From the NCBI GenBank assembly GCA_956465555.1, contig OY101115.1, positions 248,001-312,000 on the forward strand: a stretch of 64,000 nucleotides of DNA. The letters run 5' to 3'. The notes under the pieces are model-generated. The model was not told the DNA's origin. It did no database searches and saw only the letters and a program-made list of their open reading frames with translations. Both the position numbers and the translations under genes were made by a program. This document shows positions 48,601 to 59,199 of the stretch, piece by piece. Source of the DNA: Nitzschia sp. pyKryTriq1. Taxonomy: Eukaryota > Bacillariophyta > Bacillariophyceae > Bacillariales > Bacillariaceae. The first letter of the stretch is position 1, and each line of letters opens with the position of its first letter.

Positions 48601-51600
48601 ATGTGCCGCGTCAATGACCCGGTAGTTGAGAAAGGTGACTTGAAGGGCTCCGCTTTTGAAGCTCACGATGAGAACGACAACGTCGAGTCTCGCCAACACA
48701 AGAAAGGTCCACGGATGGCTCTGGACAAAATGGACGACCGGACTCCCAACATGATGGAGGACGCTTCCTTCGTTTCGCGGATGCTATTTCGGTGGCCGTA
48801 TCCTTTGCTCCAGCTGGGCCTACAGCGTCCTCTAGAGGAGAAAGACTTGCCGGAAATCATGAAGGTTGACTCCTCCAAGTACAACCTCCATCACTTTGAT
48901 ACAATTTGGAAGGCGGAGCAAGCGCGGAATCCCAAGAATCCAAGTCTACATCGAGCCTTTCTACGGGATTTCTTTGGAAGCCTTTGGTACATTCAACCTT
49001 TCATTTGTTTGGCGTCTGCCGCCAAGATCGCACAAGCAGTCGTCTTGGGATTGTTAATTGAATCTTTCGAGACGGGTCAGTCAGCCCAGGGATACAAATG
49101 GGCCAGTCTGCTGGTGGTCTCGGGTATTATCATTTTGTTTGAGCACCACCATGTCTTCTTTATCACATGGCGCAAGGGAATGCAGCTACGGATCAGCTGT
49201 GTGGGTTCGATTTACTCCAAGTCGCTAAGACTATCATCTACTCACCAGGAAACGAATGCGAGTACAGGGAAAATCATGAACTTGGCTTCGAATGACGTGG
49301 AACGCTTTCTACTGGCAGCCTTGTTTATCAACTACCTTTTCTGGTCGCCCCTACAGTCGATTGCCATCTTGGCAGTTGGATGGCTATCCCTGGGACCCGC
49401 CTTTGCAGCAGGATTTGCCTTGTTGGTTTTTGGTTTTGTTCCATTTCAAATATATCTTAGCCGACGGTTTGCATTCTTTCGAAGCAAAATCGCCGCGATT
49501 ACGGATCGCCGTGTCACATTCGTCTCGCAAGCCGTTCATGGGGCACGTATCATGAAGATGTCGGGCTATGAGTGGCGATTCCTCGATCGAATTCAAAGTA
49601 TTCGTGCGGAAGAGACGAACCAGATTTCCAAAGCCAATAGGCTCAAGGCATGGAACGAAACACTGTTCTTTTCCGCCAACGTCATTATCTCTTTGACGAT
49701 ATTCTTGGTGCATGTCGCCATTGGTGGGACATTAACACCACGGGATGTCTTTACAGTCTTTACTTTGATCAACATTCTCCAGTTGGAAATGACCAAACAT
49801 GTGTCCTTGGGAGTTATGGGTGTGAGCGAAGTCTACGTTTCTATCCAACGAATTCAAGCCTTTTTGGAATTCCCAGAACTTCCCCACAAGTCCAAACAAC
49901 AACAACAACAGCAACAGCAACAGCAACCGCAACACAAGAAACTCCCCAGTGGCCCTGATTCAACACCACCCGAGGATAAACGCGCTCTTTCATTATCCCA
50001 TGCTAATTGTTATTGGAACGACGTTCAAAAAATTTCCCTAAAAGACTATCTATCCCCGTCGGATCTATCACCGACTACTCCTACCACAGGTGACGACGAA
50101 GACAGTGACATTGCCGATCTGATACCTGCGCTTTCCGATATTTCCGTCGAATTTATGAAAGGCGAGCTGACCTGTATTATCGGGACGGTTGGATGTGGCA
50201 AAAGCGCGATGATCCAAGCACTGGTAGGTGAATTGCCGATACATTCTGGAAGCTTGACTGGAGAATACGACACTCTTGCCTACGCTTCCCAAGACCCTTG
50301 GATCATGGATGGAACTGTTCGAGAGAACATCACCATGGGGTTTGAACTAAATGAAGAGTGGTACGATCAAGTGGTAGATGCCTGTGGACTCAGGGTTGAC
50401 TTTGGACAGTTTTTGCATGGCGATGAGACAATTGTTGGCGACCGGGGTGTCCAATGCAGTGGGGGCCAACGAGCCCGAATTGGACTTGCCCGCGCACTCT
50501 ATCGTGACGCTGATGTGCTTGTGGTAGACGACCCGCTATCGGCAGTGGATGCCAAGGTGGGGCGACAACTCTTCAATGAAGCCTTGTTGGGTTTGGGCGT
50601 CCAACGTGGAAAATGCGTCGTGTTGGCAACTCATCAACACCAGTACGTGAGTGAACATCGGTGTATCTTGATGAGTGCGGGCAAAGTAGAAAAGATTGGA
50701 AGCTATGAAGAATGCGTCGCGGCGGCAGGGGGTGTACTGAAAGCTCATGTGGCCGATTCGGCTGTAGAGAATCTCGCCGAGATGGCAGAAGCCGAAATCA
50801 AGCCTCAGCTGTGCGATCCTGTTACCATTGACAACTCTCAACCTGTAGGCATAACTGCCGACATAGCTGAGGACGACGATGATAATAAAGAAGACAAAGT
50901 TGCCGGTGTTGTCCGGCTGGAGACTTACAAGAACTACATAGATGCAATGGGAGGAATCTGGGTGGCACTACTTCTACTCGGCCTCTTCACCGTCACCCAA
51001 GCGACAGCCCTGACTGCAGTGGCGACGATGGGACGTTGGGCCGAGCGACCGCCCGATCAACAGCAGGACAAGGACATCATTTGGACTGTCGTTGGATTGG
51101 GCGCTGCAGTGATTCTTCTTGCTGGCTTCCGAGCGATGTTGTGCTTCGAACTCACGATCGGTGCCTCGCGAATATTACATGATCGAATGACCAAAGCAGT
51201 ACTACGAGCAAAGATTGCATTTTTCGATACCCACCCGCTTGGACGGATTCTCAACAGGTTTAGCGCTGATGTGGGTTCGAATGACGATATGCTACCTCAG
51301 ACCCTTTTCGATTTCTCCATGATTCTATTCATTGTTCTTGGAGCTGTTGCAACAACCATCACGGTTCTTCCAATCGCGTTGCTCGCCTTGCCACCGCTGG
51401 TTTGGTACTTCTTGTCCGTCCGAAGGGTTTTTGTTTCTAGTACGCGGGAACTAAAGCGGCTTGAAGGATTGGCTCGATCTCCAATTTTTGCAATGCTGAG
51501 TGAATCCTTGAGTGGAATAGCTACCATTCGCGCCAACGAATCTGTCGACTACTTTGTGAAGAAGTTCCAAGCCGCACACGACTCTCACACGAGAGCTTTC

Positions 51601-52704
51601 TTTTCATTCATTGCGGCATCACGGTGGGTCGGCTTCCGGATGGACATGATCATGTTCCTGCTAATGGTTCTGGTCAGTTTCCTTTCTGTTCTTTTCCAGC
51701 AGCACGGCTGGTTCTCAATCGATCCCGCGATTCTTGGTCTATCCATTTCCATGCTGTTGCAGCTAGCTGGCATTTTCCAGTGGTGCATTCGGCAAAGCGC
51801 GGAAGTGGTCAATCTAATGGTATCTGTCGAACGTGTCATAAGCTACGGAAATCTCGAACCCGAGGCACCCCTGGAGCTTCCAAGCGATAGCTCGCTGGAT
51901 GTAGCATGGCCCAGCAAGGGTGCTATTGATGTGAAGGATATGGCAGTTCGATACCGTCCCGCCCTCGCACGAGCTTTGGATGGAGTTACATTTTCCATAC
52001 CGAGCGGCGCTCGGGTGGGCGTGGTTGGAAGGACTGGATCTGGGAAGAGTACGGTAGTCCAAACTCTGTTTCGGCTACTCGAAGCGGAGCAAGGTTCCAT
52101 CTCGATCGATGATGTCGACATTTCCAAGGTCGGGCTTCATCGACTTCGGACGAGTATATCTGTGATTCCACAGATACCGACCCTGTTTAGTGGTTGTACT
52201 GTCAAGGAAAACTTGGACTTGTTTGGCATTCATACGGACGATGCAATCAAGAAGGCCCTGGACGACGCTCACCTGAGCGAAGCCATGGCCAAGCTTCCCA
52301 AAGGCATCCACTCAATGGTATCTGAAGGAGGATCCAATTTTTCAGTGGGGCAGAGGCAGTTACTGTGTCTCGCACGTGCGATACTCAGCAAGAGTCGAAT
52401 CTTGGTGCTCGACGAGGCTACAGCCTCTGTGGATCGCCGAACAGATCAACTGTTGCACGAGTCCTTGGAGGAGTCATTTGGAGATGCCACCGTTTTGGCC
52501 GTCGCGCACAGATTAGATACTGTCATTGAGAATGACTACATCCTGGTCCTAGGGAAAGGAAAGGTCTTGGAGTACGGTCCTCCCGCCCAGCTACTTCGAT
52601 CAGGTGGACCCTTTAGCAAGATGGTCGAAGATACAGGGGATTTCATGTCGAAAGATTTGACGAGACGAGCATTGGAGAAGGAGCAAAGGGATGCCTTCTA
52701 CTAG
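48601..52704 (+). CDS. ABCC: Full-length ABCC-type (MRP) ABC transporter
   Basis: 1367 residues, one exon. Order: TMD1 (about 130-420), a Gln-rich linker, NBD1, TMD2 (about 780-1060), NBD2. NBD1: Walker A GTVGCGKS (from 528), signature CSGGQ (619-623), Walker B VLVVDDP. NBD2: Walker A GRTGSGKST (from 1143), signature FSVGQ (1247-1251), Walker B ILVLDEAT. NBD1 has Asp after the Walker B Asp (VDDP), the degenerate catalytic site usual for ABCC, while NBD2 keeps Glu. TMD0 is absent, as in short MRPs such as ABCC4. The family exports conjugated organic anions and xenobiotics; substrate and membrane cannot be told from sequence. Confidence 0.95.
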   Translation: MCRVNDPVVEKGDLKGSAFEAHDENDNVESRQHKKGPRMALDKMDDRTPNMMEDASFVSRMLFRWPYPLLQLGLQRPLEEKDLPEIMKVDSSKYNLHHFDTIWKAEQARNPKNPSLHRAFLRDFFGSLWYIQPFICLASAAKIAQAVVLGLLIESFETGQSAQGYKWASLLVVSGIIILFEHHHVFFITWRKGMQLRISCVGSIYSKSLRLSSTHQETNASTGKIMNLASNDVERFLLAALFINYLFWSPLQSIAILAVGWLSLGPAFAAGFALLVFGFVPFQIYLSRRFAFFRSKIAAITDRRVTFVSQAVHGARIMKMSGYEWRFLDRIQSIRAEETNQISKANRLKAWNETLFFSANVIISLTIFLVHVAIGGTLTPRDVFTVFTLINILQLEMTKHVSLGVMGVSEVYVSIQRIQAFLEFPELPHKSKQQQQQQQQQQPQHKKLPSGPDSTPPEDKRALSLSHANCYWNDVQKISLKDYLSPSDLSPTTPTTGDDEDSDIADLIPALSDISVEFMKGELTCIIGTVGCGKSAMIQALVGELPIHSGSLTGEYDTLAYASQDPWIMDGTVRENITMGFELNEEWYDQVVDACGLRVDFGQFLHGDETIVGDRGVQCSGGQRARIGLARALYRDADVLVVDDPLSAVDAKVGRQLFNEALLGLGVQRGKCVVLATHQHQYVSEHRCILMSAGKVEKIGSYEECVAAAGGVLKAHVADSAVENLAEMAEAEIKPQLCDPVTIDNSQPVGITADIAEDDDDNKEDKVAGVVRLETYKNYIDAMGGIWVALLLLGLFTVTQATALTAVATMGRWAERPPDQQQDKDIIWTVVGLGAAVILLAGFRAMLCFELTIGASRILHDRMTKAVLRAKIAFFDTHPLGRILNRFSADVGSNDDMLPQTLFDFSMILFIVLGAVATTITVLPIALLALPPLVWYFLSVRRVFVSSTRELKRLEGLARSPIFAMLSESLSGIATIRANESVDYFVKKFQAAHDSHTRAFFSFIAASRWVGFRMDMIMFLLMVLVSFLSVLFQQHGWFSIDPAILGLSISMLLQLAGIFQWCIRQSAEVVNLMVSVERVISYGNLEPEAPLELPSDSSLDVAWPSKGAIDVKDMAVRYRPALARALDGVTFSIPSGARVGVVGRTGSGKSTVVQTLFRLLEAEQGSISIDDVDISKVGLHRLRTSISVIPQIPTLFSGCTVKENLDLFGIHTDDAIKKALDDAHLSEAMAKLPKGIHSMVSEGGSNFSVGQRQLLCLARAILSKSRILVLDEATASVDRRTDQLLHESLEESFGDATVLAVAHRLDTVIENDYILVLGKGKVLEYGPPAQLLRSGGPFSKMVEDTGDFMSKDLTRRALEKEQRDAFY

Positions 52705-53139
52705 CAGCTCTACTCGAAAAGTTCTCCTACTAGCCACTTGCTCATTACACCTACATCGTACATGCATTCTCGTATATCATAACCATAGACGAGGCGAATG
52801 ACTGCGAATAAATGAGGCGATGTTCCTTTGGTGGGAATCGAGGAGTCGTGTTTTTGGTACGCCTTCTCGTCGAGCGCTATAAGAGAATACGACTGATTGA
52901 CCTCTATCTGCATCTCGTTTTGCCGAAGTGCCAATGGACAGCAAGTACTACAGTAGATTAGTAGCAGTAGAAGAGCTAACGATGATGATGATGTTGTAAG
53001 ACTAGTTGATATGAAAGAATAGCGTCTAAGGGATATGTTATGGGGTAGGACCTGCTCTAGAGGAATGATCTATGGTGCAAAAGCGCAAGAAGGGTTGGCC
53101 GGCAGTGGCAGGCAGTAGCGCAAGTAAGCAGTTGCTGCT
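52705..53139. other. Convergent intergenic spacer
   Basis: 435 bp; nothing recognisable. A 74-residue minus frame here begins at a non-ATG codon and is not accepted. Confidence 0.45.
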
Positions 53140-53589
53140 TTACACTCCTGATCGGATCGCTGCTGACTTGTGATTCATATGCAGCAAGTGCCCATCAGAT
53201 CTGTGGTAGCTGTCGCCAAGCCTTCGCGGCCTTGGCTCGGGGGTATCAACCTTTGGTGCTTTCATGTACTGCGAGTGGTGGACCGGGTCGATTTCTCCCG
53301 AAAAGTCATTCGTGCGTAGCATCGTCAATAATCCATTGATTTCCTGGTCGTTTTGTAGAAATATGTTCCTTGATCTTAGAGGAAGATGCCTCTGTCGGTC
53401 TTGGCAAGTGGACGACTGCCCCCACGAGGCATTATGGGAACTGAACGAGCTGAACGATGCAGATAACGTGGCTTTGCGGTTCCTCGGCGATAATTCCAGA
53501 ATGTCTCTACTGAACGACTTGGTACTTGAGTTGCTTGGCGTGTATGTTGTCTTGGATCGTTTCATGCCGGAAGTAATAGTCTGTGTCAT
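53140..53589 (-). CDS. Small hypothetical protein, 149 aa
   Basis: 149 residues from an ATG at 53589. Ser/Thr/Arg rich, no membrane segment. A short ordered-looking part (FLQNDQEINGLLTMLRTNDF) sits mid-protein. No domain recognised. A plus-strand frame of 124 residues overlaps it and is less convincing. Confidence 0.4.
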   Translation of the reverse strand: MTQTITSGMKRSKTTYTPSNSSTKSFSRDILELSPRNRKATLSASFSSFSSHNASWGQSSTCQDRQRHLPLRSRNIFLQNDQEINGLLTMLRTNDFSGEIDPVHHSQYMKAPKVDTPEPRPRRLGDSYHRSDGHLLHMNHKSAAIRSGV

Positions 53590-53776
53590 GTTGTTGTTGT
53601 TCTTGTGCTTCGTGCTATGTGGTGATTATTTTTTGTGAATGTTCTGGGAAGAATATAACAACGAAGGTGAGAAAGGTCGGTTCACTATCATAGCAAGAAA
53701 CCTTTGCCCTCGTAGGCTTTCTACGTGAAGGTACTGTAAAGCTTCAACAATTGCTACCTGGTACCCGGTACCACGC

Positions 53777-53814
53777 AGAGAACCATACCTGCTGGGTACC
53801 TGGTATGGTTCTCT
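53777..53814. repeat. Hairpin, 13-bp perfect stem, 12-nt loop
   Basis: AGAGAACCATACC at 53777-53789 pairs with 53802-53814. Outside the stem GTACC and GGTAC also face each other, so the whole palindrome is about 55 bp with small mismatches. Confidence 0.85.
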
Positions 53815-54264
53815 GGTACTACGTACTACGTATCGTAAACGTGCGTGGTATGTGTGGACAGGTCAGATGCAAACTTCAACACCACACCGTCGTAATTCAA
53901 TGTAAGGCATATTTATAATTTGGAGAGGCTTACCTAACCTTGCACTATTCTTTACTGTACGATTCAAGTGAGAAGTCCGAACTTAAGAACTATTTCTGGA
54001 CAAAATTTAGCCATAAATTTTGAAAAGAAATCAATAACGCGAGTCTTATTATATAAATTGCTTGAAGCAAGTGAATTAAGTGAAGGTAGCCACGGCTTCT
54101 ATCTATCTCGGAAGCTCGCTCGATCGGGACACAGTATGGAACAAATAATAAGCGTGGTGGCTTCTGATACGTCACTGTATGTTCAGGGTGCAGTTCGGTG
54201 GTGCTCATACTGTACTGGCGGCTGTTCCAAGCAGATGATGGCGAATGCTTCTTCGCCCTCCCTC

Positions 54265-54299
54265 TCCCCCCGCGGGGCGCGCGGGGGCGCGCGGGGGGA
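54265..54299. repeat. G/C-only island with 10-bp inverted repeat
   Basis: 33 bases of only G and C (54266-54298). TCCCCCCGCG at 54265-54274 pairs with 54290-54299. Confidence 0.8.
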
Positions 54300-54580
54300 A
54301 GGGGGGATCGAATGGGAAAAGAGGGGGGCTCCACCCAATTGGATGCTCGGTCCTACCGGTACCCTACAGTAGTAGAGTTGTGGTGTCTCTCTACCTACAG
54401 GACCGGTAGTCGTTGAGACTACCACTCCTAACTCGAGATCGGTTTGATAATAGAATGACGATCTTCTACTGTTATCGGGCAAACGAAAAGTCATACTACT
54501 TGTTGATCAATCCATGCTTTTTAGACGAAACGTGCACCACGAAAGCAGGAGCTCGTTGTGTTCTCAGTTTTCCTTTCCTA

Positions 54581-56257
54581 TTACCACTTTTTGATGGAGG
54601 TAATACCCGGATACACAATGCATCTGCCTTGGTTATCAAAGGATGCCGTCACATAGGTCTTTCGTCCTTGCCAAGTAGGTTCCGCATTGACAGCTTTTCG
54701 AAGTTCCTCGAATCCAGGAGTTCCTGGATTGACGGAAAACGAACATTCACGAGACTTGTCATAGATCATGAGGGGCATTTGAGGTCCTCCTCCCTGAACT
54801 TTTATGTAAAATTGTTCTCCGACTCGGACATTGGAGGGTTTTCGGTAGCCGTCCCCATCCCTCATAGGTGGACCCTGAATGCCCGAACGAAAGTTTACGG
54901 TGGAGTGAAACATACCGTCCGTCGGCGGCTTTGGAATCAATACTCCCTTTTCCTTGCTCGCAGAAAGTTCGTTGCATGCCTCTTTATGACCACCCTTCTT
55001 CCAGTGCTCTTTTTGACAGTCTTTGCTGCAATACTGAACGGACTGGCATCTCGAACATTTCATAAGATCGCGGTCTTCCACTTTGCCACAATGGGAACAA
55101 GTTCGCGATTCCACACCTCGCTCCTGTCGTCGTTGACCAGCTGCAGCCTTGTTGACCATGTTCGCCACGGACGAAAAGGCCCCTCCCGCAATGGCCATGG
55201 TTCGTGGCGTCATGCCGTCACAGTCTTGAATGTCCAGATTAGCATCGTATTTTTTCAGTAGGATCTTGGCCACATCTTCACGATCCGTCATGAGGATTTC
55301 GTGTAGACAGACTGCGCCAAGGCGATCTGGAATATCACAGAGTTTGGCAGTAGTATTAGTACTACTACTCGTATCTTTGTCGTTCCCTTCGTGGGGTGAT
55401 GATGATTCTAGCACTACCAGCTTGAGATTCTCTGGCTTGACCGCGATAGTCTCCTTCGTTTCGATCAAATACACCATTCGCCGACCTGTGTCTGCGACAT
55501 AACCCTTGCAGTAACCCTGAAGCCCGTTTTTGGCTGCTTGTTTCAATCCACAAAGCTCGACTCGTTTTCCAAACAGATGACTCGACGGATACGCGTCCAT
55601 GCAAAAGGACACAACTTGAAGAGTCATGTCCGTCGCCATTGCCCCCATTCCGTAATGACAAACGGTTTTTCCACAAACATCTCGAGCATCGGGTCGAGCA
55701 CCGTATTGCAGCAAGAGCTTGGCCACTTGGATTTGAAATTTGGCCAAAGCAGGCATGGCAACATTCTTCCCCATACTGACGATGATCATCAGTGGAGACA
55801 ATCGAAGGGCCGTTTCTCGTTTTTCCAGCAACTCGATCAGCGCTGGTGGTGGTACACCTTCCTCTACTGCTGTTGACGCCGATGATGATACTGATGATGA
55901 TGATGACATCATGGCCTCGTCCAGCTTTTCTTGGACGCCCTTGACGCTGCCCATTAGACAGAACCGTGCAAATTCACTCATCTGTTGACACCCCGATTCG
56001 GCAAGATGATTCATATCTCCTCCTGTCGCAAACAAATCTCGGTACACTTGTGGTGCTCTACCATTGTTCAACGTCCCCATGATTCGGCGTTGATCCCCAT
56101 CACCAAAAGGATCATTGTCATTCTTTTGAACGTCGGTACCATTCCGAGACAAATCGTGACGAATCTGGGTGGTAAGTTCCGTCCAAGACTTTTTCAGCAT
56201 TTCGTCTTGGAGCTCCATGCCCTGCTGTCTAAATTCTTCCTGCATACCACGCATCAT
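54581..56257 (-). CDS. Ankyrin-repeat and MYND zinc-finger protein
   Basis: 558 residues. Ankyrin-like units at about 165-215 (VAKLLLQYGARPDARDVCGKT) and 325-370 (DVAKILLKKYDANLDIQDCDGMTPRTMA). The MYND finger begins at Cys387: CSHCG, MKCSRCQSVQYCSKDCQ, HWKKGGHKEAC, with all seven Cys and one His in place. N-terminal 1-60 is a charged helix; the C-terminal 120 residues are a separate region (QFYIKVQGGGPQMPLMIYD, ECSFSV) seen in diatom MYND proteins. Such proteins bind proline-rich partners. Known as a large family in diatoms; role unknown. Confidence 0.88.
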   Translation of the reverse strand: MMRGMQEEFRQQGMELQDEMLKKSWTELTTQIRHDLSRNGTDVQKNDNDPFGDGDQRRIMGTLNNGRAPQVYRDLFATGGDMNHLAESGCQQMSEFARFCLMGSVKGVQEKLDEAMMSSSSSVSSSASTAVEEGVPPPALIELLEKRETALRLSPLMIIVSMGKNVAMPALAKFQIQVAKLLLQYGARPDARDVCGKTVCHYGMGAMATDMTLQVVSFCMDAYPSSHLFGKRVELCGLKQAAKNGLQGYCKGYVADTGRRMVYLIETKETIAVKPENLKLVVLESSSPHEGNDKDTSSSTNTTAKLCDIPDRLGAVCLHEILMTDREDVAKILLKKYDANLDIQDCDGMTPRTMAIAGGAFSSVANMVNKAAAGQRRQERGVESRTCSHCGKVEDRDLMKCSRCQSVQYCSKDCQKEHWKKGGHKEACNELSASKEKGVLIPKPPTDGMFHSTVNFRSGIQGPPMRDGDGYRKPSNVRVGEQFYIKVQGGGPQMPLMIYDKSRECSFSVNPGTPGFEELRKAVNAEPTWQGRKTYVTASFDNQGRCIVYPGITSIKKW

Positions 56258-57138
56258 TGTATTATTCTTACTATATTCTTATGATCGTGTGGTTGGGTTG
56301 AATTGAATTACTATTGTTTCTCCTTCCGCTGTTGTTGATTATAGTCTACTTGCTTGTTTCGCCTTGCAACTCTCATCGTTGCAGGTCAGCCACACAATCA
56401 CAAACAACAATTATTGAAAGACGATGATGCGATGCGATGATTCTCGATGATGATTCTCATTGGATTTTCTTCTCATGAGATCTTTCTCGCGCTCTTTTTG
56501 GACGGGGGAGGGGAACCACCACAAGAGTGAAAAAAGTCGAAAAGGGGGGCTGCACCTCCCCATCTTTCCTGCCCATACAAGAAGCGTCGTGTGTCTACAG
56601 GGTACGAACAGTAGAAGTACCGGTACCGGTATGTCCTGTACATGTACAGTACCTGGTACGGTACCAGGACCTGTAGTGCTCTCCTCCTCGCTGGGCGGTG
56701 CTGGTGTGTGGGCGCGGGCGGGCGCACCATTCCTCAGGTACAGTAGCCAGTGGTGCACTTCATGTGACGGAGTAGTAATTATTGCCACGTGAGATGATGA
56801 TGAAGAGAGCGAAGCATGCAAGCAAGAAGACTACGAAACTACTTCAACTTGCTTCAATTCCATTATTTATGGGGGGCATAAGGTTCTACCATTTGAATTC
56901 GTAAGCGAGTGCAACTTCAAGCGTGATACAGAACCTTCTCTGTGTTCCAAGCAATAATGCGGCTGCATGCGCTCGGTTCTTCGATTGTGGTTGGAAAGAA
57001 ACGAAAGTACCACGCACTCGTAGTTTCCGGTAATGCGGAGTAATTGCTTTCGCACTCCGTCCAGCATCCTGCTGCCTGCCTTGCTTCATCATTGAAGCCA
57101 TTTCACCACCGGAAACCACAACAACACAATATTGTAAT
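56258..57138. other. Divergent intergenic region
   Basis: 881 bp. GGTACC/CCGGTAC palindrome cluster at about 56612-56680. No gene supported. Confidence 0.5.
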
Positions 57139-58221
57139 ATGACGATGACATTCCATCCTTCAATATCACGCCTCCGAGAACAGCAGGATTATCATCATGA
57201 TCAGCACCATGGTGGTGAGCTAGGAGGCTCCTCGTCTACTAGTAGTAGTAGCAGCAACTCGTCCTCAAGAAACCTTTTGCGATCTCCGCAGCCGCAGATT
57301 GGCAGGAACAAGAAACTACTACCACCATCACTCGGTATCAAACACCAACCGCACAAGCAGCAGCAAGGGCCCGGAGGGCGCCACCCATCGCCCACCTCTT
57401 TGAAATGCCCCGCCGTTCTTCGAAAGGCGCATAATCTGAAGCGCAATCATCATCATCTGAACAAATCGATCCACAACGCCTCCTGGGCTGGTGCTGGCGC
57501 ACCAAGACTACCTTCCACCAAAGCAAGAAGAGATCACCTCCTACACCATCAACTATCTTCTTCACGCAGCAGTAGTACTATCGCTTCCGTGACCCTGAAG
57601 AATCTCTTGTGGAGCGATATCCAAACGAAATCTCTATCCAAGAGACTGCAAGGCGGAATTCAACAGTTGAAGGTTGATGGCATGGACAAGGATGCTATAG
57701 AAAAGAAGGACCCTTGGGCCATTGATTCGAATCTTCTTGAAAAGACACAAGGCCCACAACGAGGCCTGGTTCTCCAAATTGGTGGTGGTGCTGGCGCCGA
57801 GGACGAGTCAATGCTTCTACTCGGGCAAATCCGCGATACTATGCAAGAACAACTCCAGCAGCAGCAGCAGCAGCAAGAAGTTTCTACTCGTGAGGGTAGG
57901 ACAGAAGAATCGTACTCGAACCAATTTGACGCCTTCTTGAACAAGGAAAGCGGCAAATTGTGTTCACCACTCTTGCAGCAGATGGAAGAATCCGACATGG
58001 CAAAAGCACCACCAGCACAAGCAGCTTCGTCTCATCCGTTGCGTCGAAGCCGCCACACTCGAAACAACTCCCGGAGTGCGCCTAGCTTGTTAGGCGGAGA
58101 CTTATTGAAAGTGGGAGGAAACTTTGATGGCATGATGACGAACGATCCAAACGATATACTCGCGGAAATGATGGAATCGGACAGTTTTGAATACTGCGCT
58201 CTGAATCACATCGTCTTGTAA
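57139..58221 (+). CDS. Hypothetical low-complexity protein, 360 aa
   Basis: 360 residues. Runs of Ser, Gln and His; a basic mid-part (KARRDHLLHHQ) and a more ordered segment at about 150-215 (IASVTLKNLLWSDIQTKSLSKRLQGG). Near the C terminus PLRRSRHTRNNSRSAPSLLGG resembles a phosphorylation site cluster; the end is acidic then hydrophobic. No domain recognised; probably a regulatory or scaffold protein, if real. Confidence 0.5.
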   Translation: MTMTFHPSISRLREQQDYHHDQHHGGELGGSSSTSSSSSNSSSRNLLRSPQPQIGRNKKLLPPSLGIKHQPHKQQQGPGGRHPSPTSLKCPAVLRKAHNLKRNHHHLNKSIHNASWAGAGAPRLPSTKARRDHLLHHQLSSSRSSSTIASVTLKNLLWSDIQTKSLSKRLQGGIQQLKVDGMDKDAIEKKDPWAIDSNLLEKTQGPQRGLVLQIGGGAGAEDESMLLLGQIRDTMQEQLQQQQQQQEVSTREGRTEESYSNQFDAFLNKESGKLCSPLLQQMEESDMAKAPPAQAASSHPLRRSRHTRNNSRSAPSLLGGDLLKVGGNFDGMMTNDPNDILAEMMESDSFEYCALNHIVL

Positions 58222-58861
58222 CACATTACTATAGTCCTACTAGATCGGCATTTACTGGCAAGAATACCGCCACCAGCAGCAGTCTCCCACTAGCTAGTAG
58301 TAATATGTAATCTATCGAACTATACCATATAGATGGACGACTGGTGAAAAGAACAATACTAAGTTCAGCAGTCTTAGTACTATTCAGCACCCAGCAGAGT
58401 TTACTGGAAGCACTGCTGCAGCTCTTAGAATCGTTTGGTTTTCTCTGTGGGCCAAGACATTCAACCGGGCAACGGGTTGTAGCTGTGGATCAGTCGAGTG
58501 TCCTTGCCTCCATATCCGGTATGGCGCTTCTCTAAGAGATAGACCACGATGAAAAAAGAAATAGTGGGATGCCAGAGAATTATTTACCGTGTTGGTGATG
58601 AGAATCTCGAGAAGTTTGGACAACTAACAACAACTAACAACATGTTTCTCGTCAGTACAGTACTCGTATTAAAATAATATTTGCCACCAAAGAATAGGAA
58701 GGGTGGTGCCAGCCACGTCGTAGTGCCAGTAGCTTCAAACTTCAAGCCTCGTTCTCTACGATCCTCCAGCCTCCAGCGCAGAAATCTCCGTACCGGTAGT
58801 CTGTACGCTGTCAGCTGATGCTTTGACTAGAGGGACCACATCCTGCTTCGTCCCGCGTTGT

Positions 58862-58886
58862 CAGGGGTAAATAAGATTTACCCCTG
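58862..58886. repeat. Perfect 11-bp stem, 3-nt loop hairpin
   Basis: CAGGGGTAAAT at 58862-58872, loop AAG, then the exact complement to 58886. The strongest short hairpin in the window; 11 bp before a candidate small gene. Confidence 0.9.
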
Positions 58887-58896
58887 CCGCGTTGTA

Positions 58897-59199
58897 ATGT
58901 TGCTGCTCGCTGGCGGTCTACTACTACTCGTACCGATATATAGTTCGTCTTGCGCCGCAAACTGCGATGTAACAATGAAAGTGGAAAGTGGCAAAGGCGG
59001 GAGATGCGATAATATCGTTGTCGCATCATCGCAACGCATATCAATCCACACCAAACAGGGCAAAAGCTGCCACCGCCTCAGCTGGTATTCTTTGTCAATG
59101 GATAAGAAGTGGGAGAACAACGGGCACCGTGGAGACGAGCTGCTAAAACAATCAACTGATATCAAAACTGAAACATTCTACTCTTCCATAATGATATAA
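58897..59199 (+). CDS. Possible small secreted protein, 100 aa
   Basis: From the ATG at 58897, 100 residues. A signal-peptide-like start (MLLLAGGLLLLVPIYSSSCAA) with a plausible cut after CAA, then a Cys-containing, Lys/Ser-rich chain (four more residues of Cys in total, including CDV and GKSCHR). No family. A short frame of this type may arise by chance. Confidence 0.3.
   Translation: MLLLAGGLLLLVPIYSSSCAANCDVTMKVESGKGGRCDNIVVASSQRISIHTKQGKSCHRLSWYSLSMDKKWENNGHRGDELLKQSTDIKTETFYSSIMI

Larger units (their letters stand above)
53590..54580. other. Intergenic region with strong hairpins
   Basis: 991 bp. Holds a 13-bp stem hairpin at 53777-53814 inside a GTAC-rich cluster, and a G/C-only island at 54266-54298. 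No gene supported. Confidence 0.55.
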
